From Nannochloropsis salina CCMP1776 (lineage: Eukaryota; Sar; Eustigmatophyceae; Eustigmatales; Monodopsidaceae), in NCBI GenBank assembly GCA_004565275.1, contig SDOX01000008.1, positions 341,327-405,326 on the forward strand: a DNA stretch of 64,000 nucleotides, in the 5' to 3' direction. Positions 50,320 to 61,498 of the stretch are shown here, in pieces (the first letter of the stretch is position 1; the number at the start of each line of letters is the position of its first letter). Both the position numbers and the translations under genes were made by a program. Below the pieces are notes generated by a model that made no database searches, was not told where the DNA came from, and worked only from the letters and a program-made list of their open reading frames with translations.

Positions 50320-53300
50320 ATGCCCGTGGCTGGAAGCTCGCCAGATGAGGAGGGGAAGGTTGACACCCTGGAGCGTGAGGACCACGACGACATGTTCCTG
50401 TCAACGGTTGCGGAGTACGACCACGATGTGTCAATGCCTGCCTTAATGATAGAGGAAGATTTCAACTCGGCCATGGAGCACCAGTTCTTGCAGGCGCATC
50501 GAAAGTCCCTTGAGGCACGTAGCACCCTGACAGGAAGAGGGAGGAGAAGCGGGGAGGTTCAGTACGCTGACGCCAACAGCCATGATGCACTTTTATTGTT
50601 TGCTCTCTTTCGACCGAATCCATTGCGTTGGTAAGCCACGGACCAAAAAAAGGGACAGCTGGAAAAAGAGTGGCGGCCGTCGTGACAACTAAAGAACACG
50701 CTTTTTCTTTTTCCGACGCAGGTGGTGCCTCGAGGCGGCCCGCGCCAATTTCTTCTTGGATAACGCAGGTCAGTTGCCGATATTGTTACATAATAGGGCA
50801 TAAAATGTTAACCTACGCGGGCTAAGCGACACTAACCGAGTGCACCCTCATACTTACTCACCACGCCTTTTAGACTTGCGCCGCTTAAGCGCATCCCCCG
50901 AATCGAAGACACGACGCCCCGTCTTTTCGGAACCCTGCCCTTCGGACGTGGACGACTTCCGGTATGAATGTGGGGGTCTGCAAGGTCCCTTGTTTCCAGA
51001 GGTCCGACTTCTGGAGGCGGCCCTTGAGAAACACGGTAGGGCGGGGTTTTTGCGCCGCCGCATCGAGGCGGATGCTTTAATGGTGCGTATCACCAACATA
51101 AAGAGACAGGAGAGATAAAAAAACAGCCCCATAATCCCCTCAGCACGTCCTGAATACGCCAAGCCTATTTTTCTGTCGTCCCCTGTCCCTCTTGATTGCC
51201 CCTCCCTCCCGATCTCCATTCAGCAACAGGTCACCCAAGCGCCCGGACAGCCGCCCTGGGGGGCCCTCGGGCTTCGGGAACGGCTATGCCGCGCCCGTTT
51301 GGACCATTGGGCACGTATCAAGGGCATCGCTCACTGTTCCAGCGACCTCGTCCACCTCAAGGAAGAGAGGTGGTGGACTCTGCCGGCGGCTTTGGAGGGC
51401 TTTCGGCTTTCGCTCTCAGACGTGGAGGAGATGCCCCACCGGCGCGACACGCGGCCCGAGCATCAGGCCCATGACTTTGGGGTGCTACTGAGGGAGAAAG
51501 ATGTGGTGGCTCTTGCCCGCAAGCGGCACAAAGGTAGGTACACGGAGATGCGCCGGAAGGCGCGGCGGCGAGGTCTGTGGGTGGAGTGTGTGAAGGAGAG
51601 ATACCGTGAGGCGCTTCTTCGGGAGTTAGAGGAGAGGGGAGGATGGGGAGAGGACCCCGACTGGGACTGGTGGGTGGTGGACTCGCTGCCCTGCGCCTTG
51701 GGGTGGCACCAGACGACGACGGACGAGTACAATGCGAGTCGAAGCCTGTCCTCTGTCTCGGACCTGGTCGGCCTCAAATGGTGAGCGAGTGCCGGGAGTG
51801 GCGGGGAGACGGGACGAAAGAGGCTTATAGGCGGCCTCCTGGCCGTCGCTCATCTTATCCTGCCTCCTGGTTGCCCTCCTTGCCCTCTCCTGACAGGGTT
51901 ACGCGTGAAATGGCCCGAGAACTTTTCAACCTGAGCACTGCTGAGCTCTCCCTCCTTCCGCGCCTGCCCGGTCTGCTTCCCCAGAGCACGGGACCCGCGG
52001 GCGACTTGTTCAATGAGCACGATCTGCAGGTGCTGGCGAACGCTTGTGCAGGCCGGGGCCTGCCCTATGCATTGCGACGGAAAGGCTTGGATGCCAGGGC
52101 GCTCAGGGAGATCGCGCGGGAAACCGTGGAGCGGAGAGAGTCCTTGAGAGGCGAGGCTGAGGAAGAGGGAATCGCTGGGGAGGGAGAGCAGTGGCCCGAC
52201 ACCTATGTGAGAGTGATGCTGTGCCTGGAGGATGGCGACGGGGAAACGTCTGGAGATAGGAGAGGGGGGGGGGCTGTGTCTGCCGCCGAATGGCTCCGGA
52301 GGGCCGTGCGCCGACATGGAGGCGTGCCCGCTTTCTTGCGCCACAGGGCCTCCCTGGAGACGGCCATGGGCGAGCTGGAAGAGAGGCGCTTTGTCCTGGG
52401 AAGGCTACAGACACTGGCTGGTGAAGGCGGGGAGGGTGGGAGGGAACAGGAGATGGAGGAGGACGGCGAGTGGGAGGACGGCGAGCGGGAGGACGGCGAG
52501 CGGGAGGACGGGGAGGAGCCGCTTTATATTTCTGAGCCAGTGTTTGTCCGACACTTGTTCCCTGCCGCCAAGGCGAGAGCCCGGTGGTTCTCGCAAGAGG
52601 CTGTGGAAGTCAATTTTCTTCTCACGCCGCAACAGTTGGCAGATACGGCGGAGTCCGAGCAAATCAGGAGGCTGCGGTACAAGCGTTTCTACTACCGGGA
52701 GGATGCAGTGCGCCAGACCGCAGAATCGGTTCATGGTGCGGCAACGTTTCAGAGGCTGAGACTTGCTGCGATGACACAGTATGAGAGCAGTTTGTGCGAG
52801 GAGATTCTCAAAAGATGGAGAGGAAGCAGGGGCGGAGGAAGGGCAATGGGTAGAGGAGGAGACGAACGGCTCCCCGAATGGGCTAGCGTGGAGGCGGATG
52901 AAGGGGGACTTTGGCATCGAATCACCCTCATCAAGGAGCTAGGGAGAGGCCAATACTTTGATACCACGGGGGAGATAGGCCAGGTCGGCTGGCGGGGAGG
53001 GCTGTGGGAAGAATGGCGTGTAGCAGGTCAGCAGGGACGGGCAGGCGAGGTGGAAGCAGGGAACGAAAACGATCCTGAAAACCGCATTCGAGCACCGAAT
53101 CGACTTCTTGCTGCGCTCGGTGCTCATCGCCTGCTTTCCAACCTGGTTGCGGCGGAGGAGAAGCAAGAGGTTGGCCCCTTGCCCATGCTCTGCGTCCAGA
53201 CCTCGAGCTCCAGAGCCCCGTCGCCGGAGTGCTTGGCAGTCCGCGCAGGCGCAGATTTTAGGACCGTGACAGACGGCCTCGGGGACGTATTGTTGCTCCC

Positions 53301-55263
53301 TGACCTGCGTAATTTTGTCAGTCGTGTGGAGCCGGCGGCGTCGCGGCAAGATATTCTTGATATTGTGGAGGGCGCGGCGACCGCTGCCTATGCGGCGGGT
53401 CGAATGGCTGCGTTGAAGCCTCCGGTCCCGAGGACGGGTGTGAGCACGGGAAAAAGAAAACGTTCTGTAGAATGCAAACAAGGGCACGAAGACGAAGAAG
53501 AAAACATTGCTAATGGCAGCACAGCAGCAGGGCTGGTAGGGTCGGATGTAGCGACCGAAAAGCTGACAGTTGCCGAGGCTTTAAAGCTTATGCCATGGCC
53601 ACTATCAGTGCCCTTGAAATCGAACGCCTTGCCGCTTGGATCGCTCTCCTTGACTCTAGAGCAGGCTCTTGCTCCTCTTGTGTCCATGCTCGAGTCACAC
53701 TTCTTGCAGATGAGTGTAAATGGCGAGGCTGATGTATCTTCGCCTCGGGTGCCTTGCCTGCCGGGTGGCGTTGAGTTGGCCTTGAAAGGAGAAACAGGTA
53801 CAAAAACTGCTTTCGTATTAATCCATCCTCTGCTGGCAGAAGAGTTGCTTAGCATTTTTACTGAAGAGACAGCTCGAAAGATGCTTACAGGGGAGCTCCA
53901 AGGTGGCTCTCTGCTTTCCTCCATTGGGGATAGCTTGCAGAGTGGAAACATGCGTGGAACACCTGGTATTATCGCGGCTAGTGTGACACGGCAAGGTGGA
54001 AACGGCAAAAAGACTTCTAAATCCACCCTTGTGCACGGTTTGATGACGTCTCTCAAGAGTCTGGGCGAATCGCGTGCGTATGCCCTGAATCGACGCCTTG
54101 TTACGGCAGAGCCTATCTTAGCCGCTGTCCGTGCCCCACCGTTTGGAGAGCGCTCAAGTAGCCACGGTGCCGGGCGCGATTTCGTAACAATGCCTGCGGT
54201 CGAGAGCTTCGTGTCTGTAGAAAGGACACCCCGTGAAGATCCCTATCAAATGCGACATCGTTTTGGCTGTGGTACCGGGCCTTGCCTAGACTCCACGTCT
54301 TGCCGCGTCTGCAACCTGTGTTTGCCCCGACATTGCGGATGCGAGTTGACCAAGGGGGCCCTGCCAAATCAGATGGCACCCCGCGTTGCGAAGGAGCAGG
54401 CATTTTTCAGCAAGTCACTCCTCCAGCAAGAGAGAGAGTGGCGAGATGAACAGCAGCAGCAACAGTACAACGGTGGAGGAAAAGACCTGAGCAGTGTTAA
54501 TGGAAGTAAAACCTGCGGAGGCAACCAAAAGGAAGCTGCTGATGTCCCAAGGAAGATAAGGGGCACTGTACCTTTTTCCATCTTTCCAGACCTGCGGCGA
54601 GAAGAAAATCTGCGCCGTGGCTCGGATGGCCGCACCCTCCGCCGCATTGGCCAAGCTGTGGTCGAGGACGCGGTGGAGCGAGAGTGCAATAAGCACTCCC
54701 CGAGATCACCTTTACCCCTCCGTGAGCTTTTGCTGTTTCTTAGGGAAAGAGCGGCACAAAAGGTTATTCTGTCAATTAAAAATAAAGCGGATATGTTGCA
54801 AATGGCGACCGTTGAAGGCCACAAAACGAACGAGCACGACGAGCAGAAGATCGATGATAACGATCCAACTGTAGTCGTAGGCCAGCTTGATGAAAGTGCG
54901 CTCATCGCGGTAGGAGTCATCGTAGAGGAGGCGGTGGAGAGCATGGTACAAAACATACTTGAGAGGGCGCTTGCTGAAGACTGGAATAGGCTCTACAGAG
55001 GCATACGTGAAGCGACAGAAGAAGATGTAAGAGAGACATTACATACGCACTTGAGACAGCAAGGCTCCGGAGTGGAATCTACAGAGTTGACAGAGATGTT
55101 AATCACAAGCTCAGCAAGGAAAGATGAGGAAGAAAATATGCATTGGGCGATCTTTGGCCACTCCCGCCATGAAGAGAAGCAGGAACGGAAAGATATTAAT
55201 AAGAAAGTTGAAAGGGAGATGAAGCGCTTTCGTCGAAACGCTTCCAAAAACAAAGAAAGATGA
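50320..55263 (+). CDS. Large unrecognised protein with three related motif units and a Cys cluster
   Basis: Five exons, 50320-50630, 50722-50768, 50874-51082, 51224-51780 and 51897-55263, give 1,496 aa. All junctions are GT-AG and in phase (GTTG|GTAAGC, GCAG|GTCAGT, AATG|GTGCGT, AATG|GTGAGC), which supports one gene. I cannot name the family. Three segments share one pattern, 'F-x-L-(S/T)-x-x-x-(L/V) ... (L/F)-x-x-(K/H/E)-D-(V/L/A)-x-x-(L/T)A-x-x-x-x-G': about residues 249 (FRLSLSDVEEMP ... DVVALARKRHKG), 385 (FNLSTAELSLLP ... DLQVLANACAGRG) and 615 (FLLTPQQLADTA ... DAVRQTAESVHG). The pattern is loosely like the C-terminal part of XPA and related fungal DNA-binding helices; that is a resemblance, not an identification. 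A Cys cluster near 54270-54350 (CRVCNLCLPRHCGCEL) may bind zinc. Acidic 5-residue repeats occur near 52460, and the C-terminus is a basic helix. Nuclear and nucleic-acid-related function is a guess. Confidence 0.7.
52459..52518 (+). repeat. 15-bp coding minisatellite
   Basis: The unit GAGGACGGCGAGCGG is repeated three times with a fourth partial copy and encodes EDGER-like acidic pentapeptides in the large unrecognised gene. Copy number may vary between strains. Confidence 0.8.
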
Positions 55264-55661
55264 CTCAATATATCGCTTTCGCGCATAGATTGAGATAATA
55301 CATTTATTATGTAATCCCTTTTTTTCTTTCCCTGGAAGAGCGCGATAAAACACACACTATGCAGAGGCAGGGTAACAAACACATAAATTACCTTGAAAGT
55401 CCACTGATGTTGTATAATTCGTTTTACGTCTGGTAGTAAACAAGACTTTTCTCCTCTCACCGGAAGCTTTCCGGCAAGATTTCATAGACCGACGCACAAT
55501 TTTCTTGCTATGACTATCTTAGTATAACCGCAAGACTTTTTCCTCGAGGACCAAAATCAGACTTATGATTCACGAAAGAGATCCTTGAGCTTCTATCAAT
55601 AATGATCTGCGGGAGAGACCGACAAGATTCTTCTTTCTTGCAGTTGCGCTTATCTGCCGCC
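55264..55661. other. Convergent intergenic region, no gene seen
   Basis: These 398 AT-richer bp lie between the large gene and the SDR gene 3' ends. Confidence 0.45.
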
Positions 55662-56809
55662 TTATTTTTCCTTCTTTCCCTGCCGCGCTTTCAATGACTG
55701 TTTTTCCTTAGCGGGTACCATGTTTTGTAGCAAAGTTAAAGAAACAATTTTTTCGATGTCCGGTGTGGGGAGGTTCATGAGGGGCAGAAGGCAGAAAGTA
55801 GCGTCGGCACCGACAATGTACTGCGTCCTTGGCGACACGGCAGTCGTCGCTCTCACCAATGTATTTACCACATGTCTCGGATCCCAACAACCATCTGTTT
55901 GGTCAGAAGTCAGCTTCTGAACAGCGCGCAGGTATTCAAGGCCGTATTCGGCCTGCGTCTTCGCGTCCAGGTCCTCGTACGCCTGTTTGACTGTCTCGGC
56001 AGCGTTGGTGGAGATACGAGTCCGGTGGAACGAGGGATTGACAGTCACGACCCGTATGCCCCACCCTTCCAGCTCGAAGCGAAGCGAGGTGCTGAAAGCC
56101 TCGGCGGCTGTGGGAAGGAGAGAGATCGTATGATGACGATGACCGTGTCGACATATCCATTGCTTGCCCTTCACATACCGTGTTTCGAAGCAGCGTACGC
56201 ACTCATGCATGGGGCACCGAGGAAAATACCGGCCATGCTCGTGACATTGACAATCCGGCCTTTGCTTTCCTTGAGTAAAGGCAAGCAGGCTTTGCAAGTG
56301 GCAATCATAGCGAAAAGATTCACCTCCATGATGGCCCTGTATGTAGCAAGAGGCGTCCAGTCCACCAGCCCTCCTCGGCCCACTCCTGCATTGCATACGA
56401 CGGCAAAAAGCTGTTTGGGAGACTCTTTTGCAATTTGTGCCACTACACGGTCAATATCTGCCTGTTTAGTGACGTCCATGAGCACCGATACCATAGTCCC
56501 TGCACCGCCTGCTGCTTTGGTCTTCAGTTCCGCGACTGCGGCTTGTGTCAGACAGCCAGCGTAGACTCTCCATCCTTTCTTCACCAGAGCAATCGCTAGA
56601 TCATACCCAAACCCCGTATCACATCCGGTAATCAGGATAGCTCGGCCTTTTGGTTGCTCCAGACGAGTCACCAGGGCACCACTGAGTAGCTTCACAAGAA
56701 AAGAGATAAGCAACCCTAAAGCCCATAGAGGGCCCAGCAAAAGGCGGACAAAATGGTATAGATGCCATGCAATGTCATCAATGATGGGCAAGTGCATGAT
56801 GTCATTCAT
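55662..56809 (-). CDS. Short-chain dehydrogenase/reductase (SDR9C/retinol-dehydrogenase-like)
   Basis: Exons 56809-56179 and 56107-55662 (donor CACG|GTATGT, acceptor CCACAG) give 358 aa. The N-terminus has a membrane segment (LYHFVRLLLGPLWALGLLISFLV split as two runs, residues about 12-40), so it is likely ER-anchored. The Rossmann fold starts with ILITGCDTGFGYDLA (TGxxxGxG), LMDVTKQ gives the acidic Asp, and VCNAGVG the NAG motif. VNVTSMAG holds the catalytic Ser. YAASKHA, rebuilt across the intron, holds Tyr and Lys. VVTVNPSFHRT follows. This order matches the SDR9C/11-cis-retinol and 17-beta-hydroxysteroid type enzymes acting on retinoids, sterols or long-chain alcohols; the substrate here is unknown. 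The first in-frame codon upstream (56848) is TTG, hence ATG 56809. Confidence 0.85.
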
Positions 56810-57830
56810 CAAATTGAGCCTGGCAGTGGTTGACGATCGGAAGAGCAATGAAGACCTAAGATCAAATTTGGAGTGAATTTAGGGGGCAAAATGCCCGCGA
56901 TGTACCAGCCTATACATTCTACTTCGGAACACAACTTACACTTTTATGAAGATTGGATCCCCCTGCATCATATGAATGTGGCGTACTGTAGCGAAAAACT
57001 CTTCTTCCTGGATGGACATGTGATGCGAGGGAAGACGGGACAGTCGTGAAGAATGCTATTATTCAACAGTCCATCTCCTCGCAGCCCCAGTCAATCAAAA
57101 ACTTGAAGAACGTGGCATAGACCTTATGCGCTCTAGCCTCGAAAATTGCAGCGGACACGCTCCCGTGTGAGCCACCGCACGCCAAATTTGTCTGTCAGTC
57201 TAATCCCTATCGTTTGCCGGCGTTGGCAGGCACTTGAAGTTTGCAACGGTTTTTAACGGAAAATAAAAGTATTACACATAGGAAGCATTTCGATACCGTT
57301 AGTTTATTGTCGATTCGTGTGGCCTGCTGTGAGTTTAGTGCTCGCTTTCAATCTTACATTTTTCAGGGGGTTGTTACTTCGACACGGTCGTGCTTTCGCA
57401 AGAAGTTTGCATCATGCATGCCGCAGAGGTGACAAAAAGCAAATTGCGGAAAGAACACACATTACGGTATCACAACTTGCTTCACTTTCCCCAAAAAATC
57501 CAGAATGACTACATTGAGTATTTTGCGAAGTTCAATGGGAGTACATGTTTCTAAAAATGTCGCCCAAGGATGTATACTCGTTGAATAAGATAGTTGAAGC
57601 AACAAACTCAACCTACCTCCCGGCATTCATCTGTGGTATACAACAATACCTGTTAAGTTCCGGATAAGTAACTGGCAGATACAAGGAAAAGCGTAGCGCT
57701 TGATCTAGCGCGCATGATATAAGATACGTCTAATAAATCCAACAAAAAGGCTGGTGTCGCCGCACACCTTTCTCGACAGACTCTGCCCACTTGACAATAC
57801 ACCTATTACAGCGTCACATTTACACGTCCT
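56810..57830. other. Intergenic region, no gene seen
   Basis: About 1.0 kb between two minus-strand genes, AT-richer than its flanks. No conserved frame, tRNA or repeat recognised. A pyrimidine tract and CAG just above the SDR start (about 56820-56860) could mark a 5' UTR intron. Confidence 0.45.
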
Positions 57831-60800
57831 CTAATCGTCCCCGGCAGAGAATTCTCCCGCTGTCGATTCACCCTCTGCCGATTGGTCCATGTCAAAGCTC
57901 GCACAACTTGCCGTGCTATGATCGGTGTTGGAGCTCCGTCTTGCAGTAATACCCCCCGCGTCTGCCGGCGGTAAATGCATGTCCTTCTGGTCCTCGAAGT
58001 TGTATTTTTCCATGAAAGCATATAACGTTGCCACAGTCGTTTCCGATACCCCATTCAAATATCGCTCACATGCCGAAGAGACACGGCTCCAAAAGACAGC
58101 ATACTCCGACAAGCGAGCATTTAGCCTGGCGACCGTCTCTGGGCTATGAGCATTTGAGATCAGGTTCCGGATGTGTTCCCCTCGCCGTATCATTAAATCC
58201 AAGTCCACCTCGCAGCGGGCCCAGAAAGAATCCAACCTTTCCAGAATCCGGTCCAGCCGCTGCAGGCACACGATTACTTGGCTGATCTGCTTATCCTCAA
58301 GTTGACGTGTTGCGCCTGCTGTCTCTCCTATCACCCGTAGCGGCTCCACCGCCTCGGCGGGGAGCAAATCATTTAGGACGTGAGCCAATTCGTCAACTTT
58401 GGCGTCGTACTCTCCCTCGATGGCGTAGGTTTCATCACAATGCACAGATGGCAGCAGTGATTCTAGAATCCGGTCGTCCACAAGCGCCGTGTCGCTCTCT
58501 AGCGATTTGTCCAACGCCTCATTGTTTGCATTGATGTCTACCTCTTCAGGCTTTGAAGCGCTTTCCTCAGATATTTCCGTCGCTTCTGTTTCAGCAAGTT
58601 GCCCATCATCTTTGCGACGCAGCTTTTTCTGCTTCCCCCCTCCCTCAAGATCTTTCTCAGGACATGGCGGGTCCTGAGGCTTAACGTCTTCCTGTTGCGT
58701 CGACAAGCCAATGCCCTTCCCACTGACACAACCTCTTGCAGCCATGCACTTCTTACTGCGCCGCTCGCGCTCCCGGTACTGCACGAGCTTGTGACTCCCC
58801 ACCAACTCGCTGGCTGCCTTTTTGATGATCCTCGACATCTGCAGCGTGGCCGTCTCGTTGGACCGCTGCACGTCCTGTACTTCTTTCCGGATCTCACTCA
58901 GCCATTGTCGGATGGAGAGGAAGAAGGACTGGGCCAACTTCAACTCGCCCTCCTTCAAGGCCAGGGTCAAGTCGGGGAAGATGGCAAGCACCAATGCGGC
59001 GACCTCGTGTACTTTCCGCAACAGTTTTACTGTCAGATGCAGCTCGTATCGACACACTACCGCCCCCGTCCGCACGCAGTAGGCAACGTCGGAGGCAACG
59101 CTGCCCTTCTCTGAGAGCATTAGATCAAAAGCCACCCCCAGTGACTGGGCAATCCAACGTTGCACCTTTACCAGTAGCCCCAGGCGAACCTCGACTGGCG
59201 CCGTGGCAATGGGATCCGTGGCCATGTTCAGCGGACGGGGGGGTGGCAGAGACTCACCACCAGCGTCAGGACTTGTCATTCGCGTCGTGGCAATGGGGGA
59301 TGCATCGGGTCCTGCACTGTGCGGTGGGACGGTGCCTGCGGAAAGAGTGCCGGAATGGCTTTCGAGGGACTCGACATTGCTGCTGCTGACACGTTCCTCC
59401 TCCATGTAAGAGCCCGGGCGACTGGCATGGGCAACCGTGCTCGTTGACTCCTGCGTGCGGACAGAGCTCGCAGAGGCATGTGGGTCTCCCGACGGTCGCT
59501 GTTGCCCAAGGTCTTGTTTTCGTTGTTTTTGCTTTTCTTCCTGTTGCTCTTGCTGCCGGAGCCTTTTTTGCATTTCTTGGTGCTGTTCCTGTTGCTGCTG
59601 CAGCTGTATTCGCAATTGTTGCTGCTGTTGCTGCCGCCACAGGTATTTTTGTGCTTGATGCTGCTGCTGCTGCTCTTTTTCCTGCTGTGGATGTGGCGGT
59701 CGCCGGTGCCTGTCTGGGGGGCGGTCGCGCGCAGCCTCTTGCTCCTGTCGTTGTTGCTGCTGCCGATGTCGCTGTTCCTGTTGCTTTGGCTGCTGATGGT
59801 GATGTGGAGGTTGCTGTGCGTGGTGCTGTTGCAGCACCTGGGGGTGATGCGCATATTTTTCGCCACAAGGAAAGCGTTGCTGATACTGCGCCGGTTGTCC
59901 CTGCGCGACGGAATAGAATTCTGGAGGAAGACAATCCATGCCTTTCGCCCACGGATGCTCCAATGCCTGTGCAGCCGTCAGGCGTTTCGCCGCGTTCGGG
60001 GTCATGAGCCTCTTGATGATGTCCTTGGCCGCCAGACTCAGATGGTCCCAGAGGCCCAGGCCCTCCACCTTGAGCACCCCGCTGAACGGGGTCAGGGTCC
60101 CGTCCTCGTCCATCCGGTGCACCACGTCGAACTCGGGGAATTTCGCCACCAGCATCACGTGCAGTACGGCGCCGAGAGACCAGCAGTCGGCTGGGAATCC
60201 TGCGGCTTTTCCCTGGCCATGGGCCAGGAGCTCCACCTCCGGCGCCAGGTACGCCCGCGTCCCGACAAAAGTGTTGGCGACGCTGCCCCCTTCCCTTGGA
60301 TCGATGAGTTTGGAGAGCCCAAAATCTAGTAGCTTCACAATCACGCCGTCGGATTTCTTAGTCTTCCTTCCTCCTCCCTCGCAACCGCCCTCGGACCCGG
60401 CGTTTGCGCCATCAGCGGCTGTCGAGGGGTCAGAGCCGAAATTCGGATATGCAAGGAGGACATTTTCTGGCTTGACGTCCCGATGCACGATGTTGCGACT
60501 GTGCAAATAACGCAGCGCTTCTGCAAGTTGGACGAAAATAGGGCGGGCATCTGCTTCGCTGTAATGATTGCGCTCTAAAATTTCGAAAAAGAGCTCCTTC
60601 CCTCGGACCAACTCCATAACAATGACCAGTGTCGTGGCATTCTGGTACACGGTGTGCAGTTTGACAATGTTAGGGTGTGAAATGCTCTTGAGAATGGAAA
60701 CCTCCCGCATCACCCTGTCCACGCGCATGTCGGACCCCCCCCTCATTTTGATCGGGCGGAGGTCGGTGATTTTCGACGCCCATTCCAAGCCTGTCTTCCT

Positions 60801-61076
60801 CTCCGTACACCGACGCACGACGGCAAATGCGCCTCGACCCAATTCACCGCCTCGAGGGAGTGCATAGTCCTGTAAAAAATCCTTAGGCAGTAAATTTCGC
60901 CGTGTCGATGGGTTCTGGCGCCCCCTCTTCTTGGTGCTGGAGGATGTAGGATTAAAGGCAGTTGAACGGCGGACTGAGTGTGCACTTGAGCTTTCGGATG
61001 ATCTTGACGGTGACTGCGCATGAGAACTTTGCCCGTGCGGCCTTTGAGTTGGCAGATTTTGTTGCGGTGGCTGCAT
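57831..61076 (-). CDS. CAMK-like Ser/Thr protein kinase with poly-Q region and helical C-terminus
   Basis: A single-exon gene of 1,081 aa. The kinase domain (about residues 70-390) has all catalytic elements: glycine loop GELGRGAFAVV, Lys in WASKI, HRDVKPENVLL with the catalytic Asp, DFGLSK, and GTRAYLAPEV as the APE region. HPWAKG closes the domain as in CAMK/CHK2-type kinases. An approximately 25-residue Gly/Ala-rich insert sits between HRD and DFG. No FHA domain is present. Residues about 410-540 are Gln/His-rich, encoded by CAG repeats. From about 630 to 1070 comes a helical region (LGLLVKVQRWIAQSLGVAFDLM, then KLLRKVHEVAALVLAIF and several Leu/Lys heptads), well formed and likely conserved, whose role I cannot name. 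ATG 61076 (MQPPQQN) is the first ATG; the codon at 61097 is TTG. Confidence 0.88.
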   Translation of the reverse strand: MQPPQQNLPTQRPHGQSSHAQSPSRSSESSSAHSVRRSTAFNPTSSSTKKRGRQNPSTRRNLLPKDFLQDYALPRGGELGRGAFAVVRRCTERKTGLEWASKITDLRPIKMRGGSDMRVDRVMREVSILKSISHPNIVKLHTVYQNATTLVIVMELVRGKELFFEILERNHYSEADARPIFVQLAEALRYLHSRNIVHRDVKPENVLLAYPNFGSDPSTAADGANAGSEGGCEGGGRKTKKSDGVIVKLLDFGLSKLIDPREGGSVANTFVGTRAYLAPEVELLAHGQGKAAGFPADCWSLGAVLHVMLVAKFPEFDVVHRMDEDGTLTPFSGVLKVEGLGLWDHLSLAAKDIIKRLMTPNAAKRLTAAQALEHPWAKGMDCLPPEFYSVAQGQPAQYQQRFPCGEKYAHHPQVLQQHHAQQPPHHHQQPKQQEQRHRQQQQRQEQEAARDRPPDRHRRPPHPQQEKEQQQQHQAQKYLWRQQQQQQLRIQLQQQQEQHQEMQKRLRQQEQQEEKQKQRKQDLGQQRPSGDPHASASSVRTQESTSTVAHASRPGSYMEEERVSSSNVESLESHSGTLSAGTVPPHSAGPDASPIATTRMTSPDAGGESLPPPRPLNMATDPIATAPVEVRLGLLVKVQRWIAQSLGVAFDLMLSEKGSVASDVAYCVRTGAVVCRYELHLTVKLLRKVHEVAALVLAIFPDLTLALKEGELKLAQSFFLSIRQWLSEIRKEVQDVQRSNETATLQMSRIIKKAASELVGSHKLVQYRERERRSKKCMAARGCVSGKGIGLSTQQEDVKPQDPPCPEKDLEGGGKQKKLRRKDDGQLAETEATEISEESASKPEEVDINANNEALDKSLESDTALVDDRILESLLPSVHCDETYAIEGEYDAKVDELAHVLNDLLPAEAVEPLRVIGETAGATRQLEDKQISQVIVCLQRLDRILERLDSFWARCEVDLDLMIRRGEHIRNLISNAHSPETVARLNARLSEYAVFWSRVSSACERYLNGVSETTVATLYAFMEKYNFEDQKDMHLPPADAGGITARRSSNTDHSTASCASFDMDQSAEGESTAGEFSAGDD
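59500..59860 (-). repeat. CAG-rich coding tract in the kinase
   Basis: Imperfect CAG/CAA (CTG/TTG on plus) runs encode poly-Q mixed with His and Arg. They explain the Leu-rich open frames on the opposite strand. Confidence 0.8.
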
Positions 61077-61498
61077 GATGCCTGATGTTGTGCACAAATG
61101 ATTGAGAAAGCATAGGTGCAGAAGGTGAATTGGTGAGATTCCACGCTCGAACGGGTCACGAAGATCTCCTTCGCAGACTAGTCAAACGAAAACATGAACG
61201 GCACAATTCACGCTTTCTGGCAAGGGTTGGACAGGTGCTTTGGCGGACGTCCATTTCCAGGGTTGAACACGACTCGCTAGTCAGGCATGTGCGCACCTGC
61301 TCTCTCGCCCTTCAACTCTCGAGGTGGAGAGAAAGTGATGTCGCGCGGCAGAGAAAGGTTGAGCCGGGGAGATCCCGAAAACATCCTGTTGCCAACAAGG
61401 CGTCCCACAAAGTAAAGCCGAGAGTGTTCACATGGTGATATTCCTGTCCATTACTTGTTTTTGGTTTCCTTCGTGCTTGTGTACACGCCTCGCTGGGA
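61077..61498. other. Intergenic region, no gene seen
   Basis: These 422 bp separate two minus-strand genes: the splicing-factor 3' end and the kinase start. Confidence 0.45.

Noticed and set aside
59478-60329. A 283-codon plus-strand frame rich in Leu and Val
   Set aside because: It is antisense to the kinase's CAG-rich region; CTG/TTG complements of Gln codons create artificial Leu runs.
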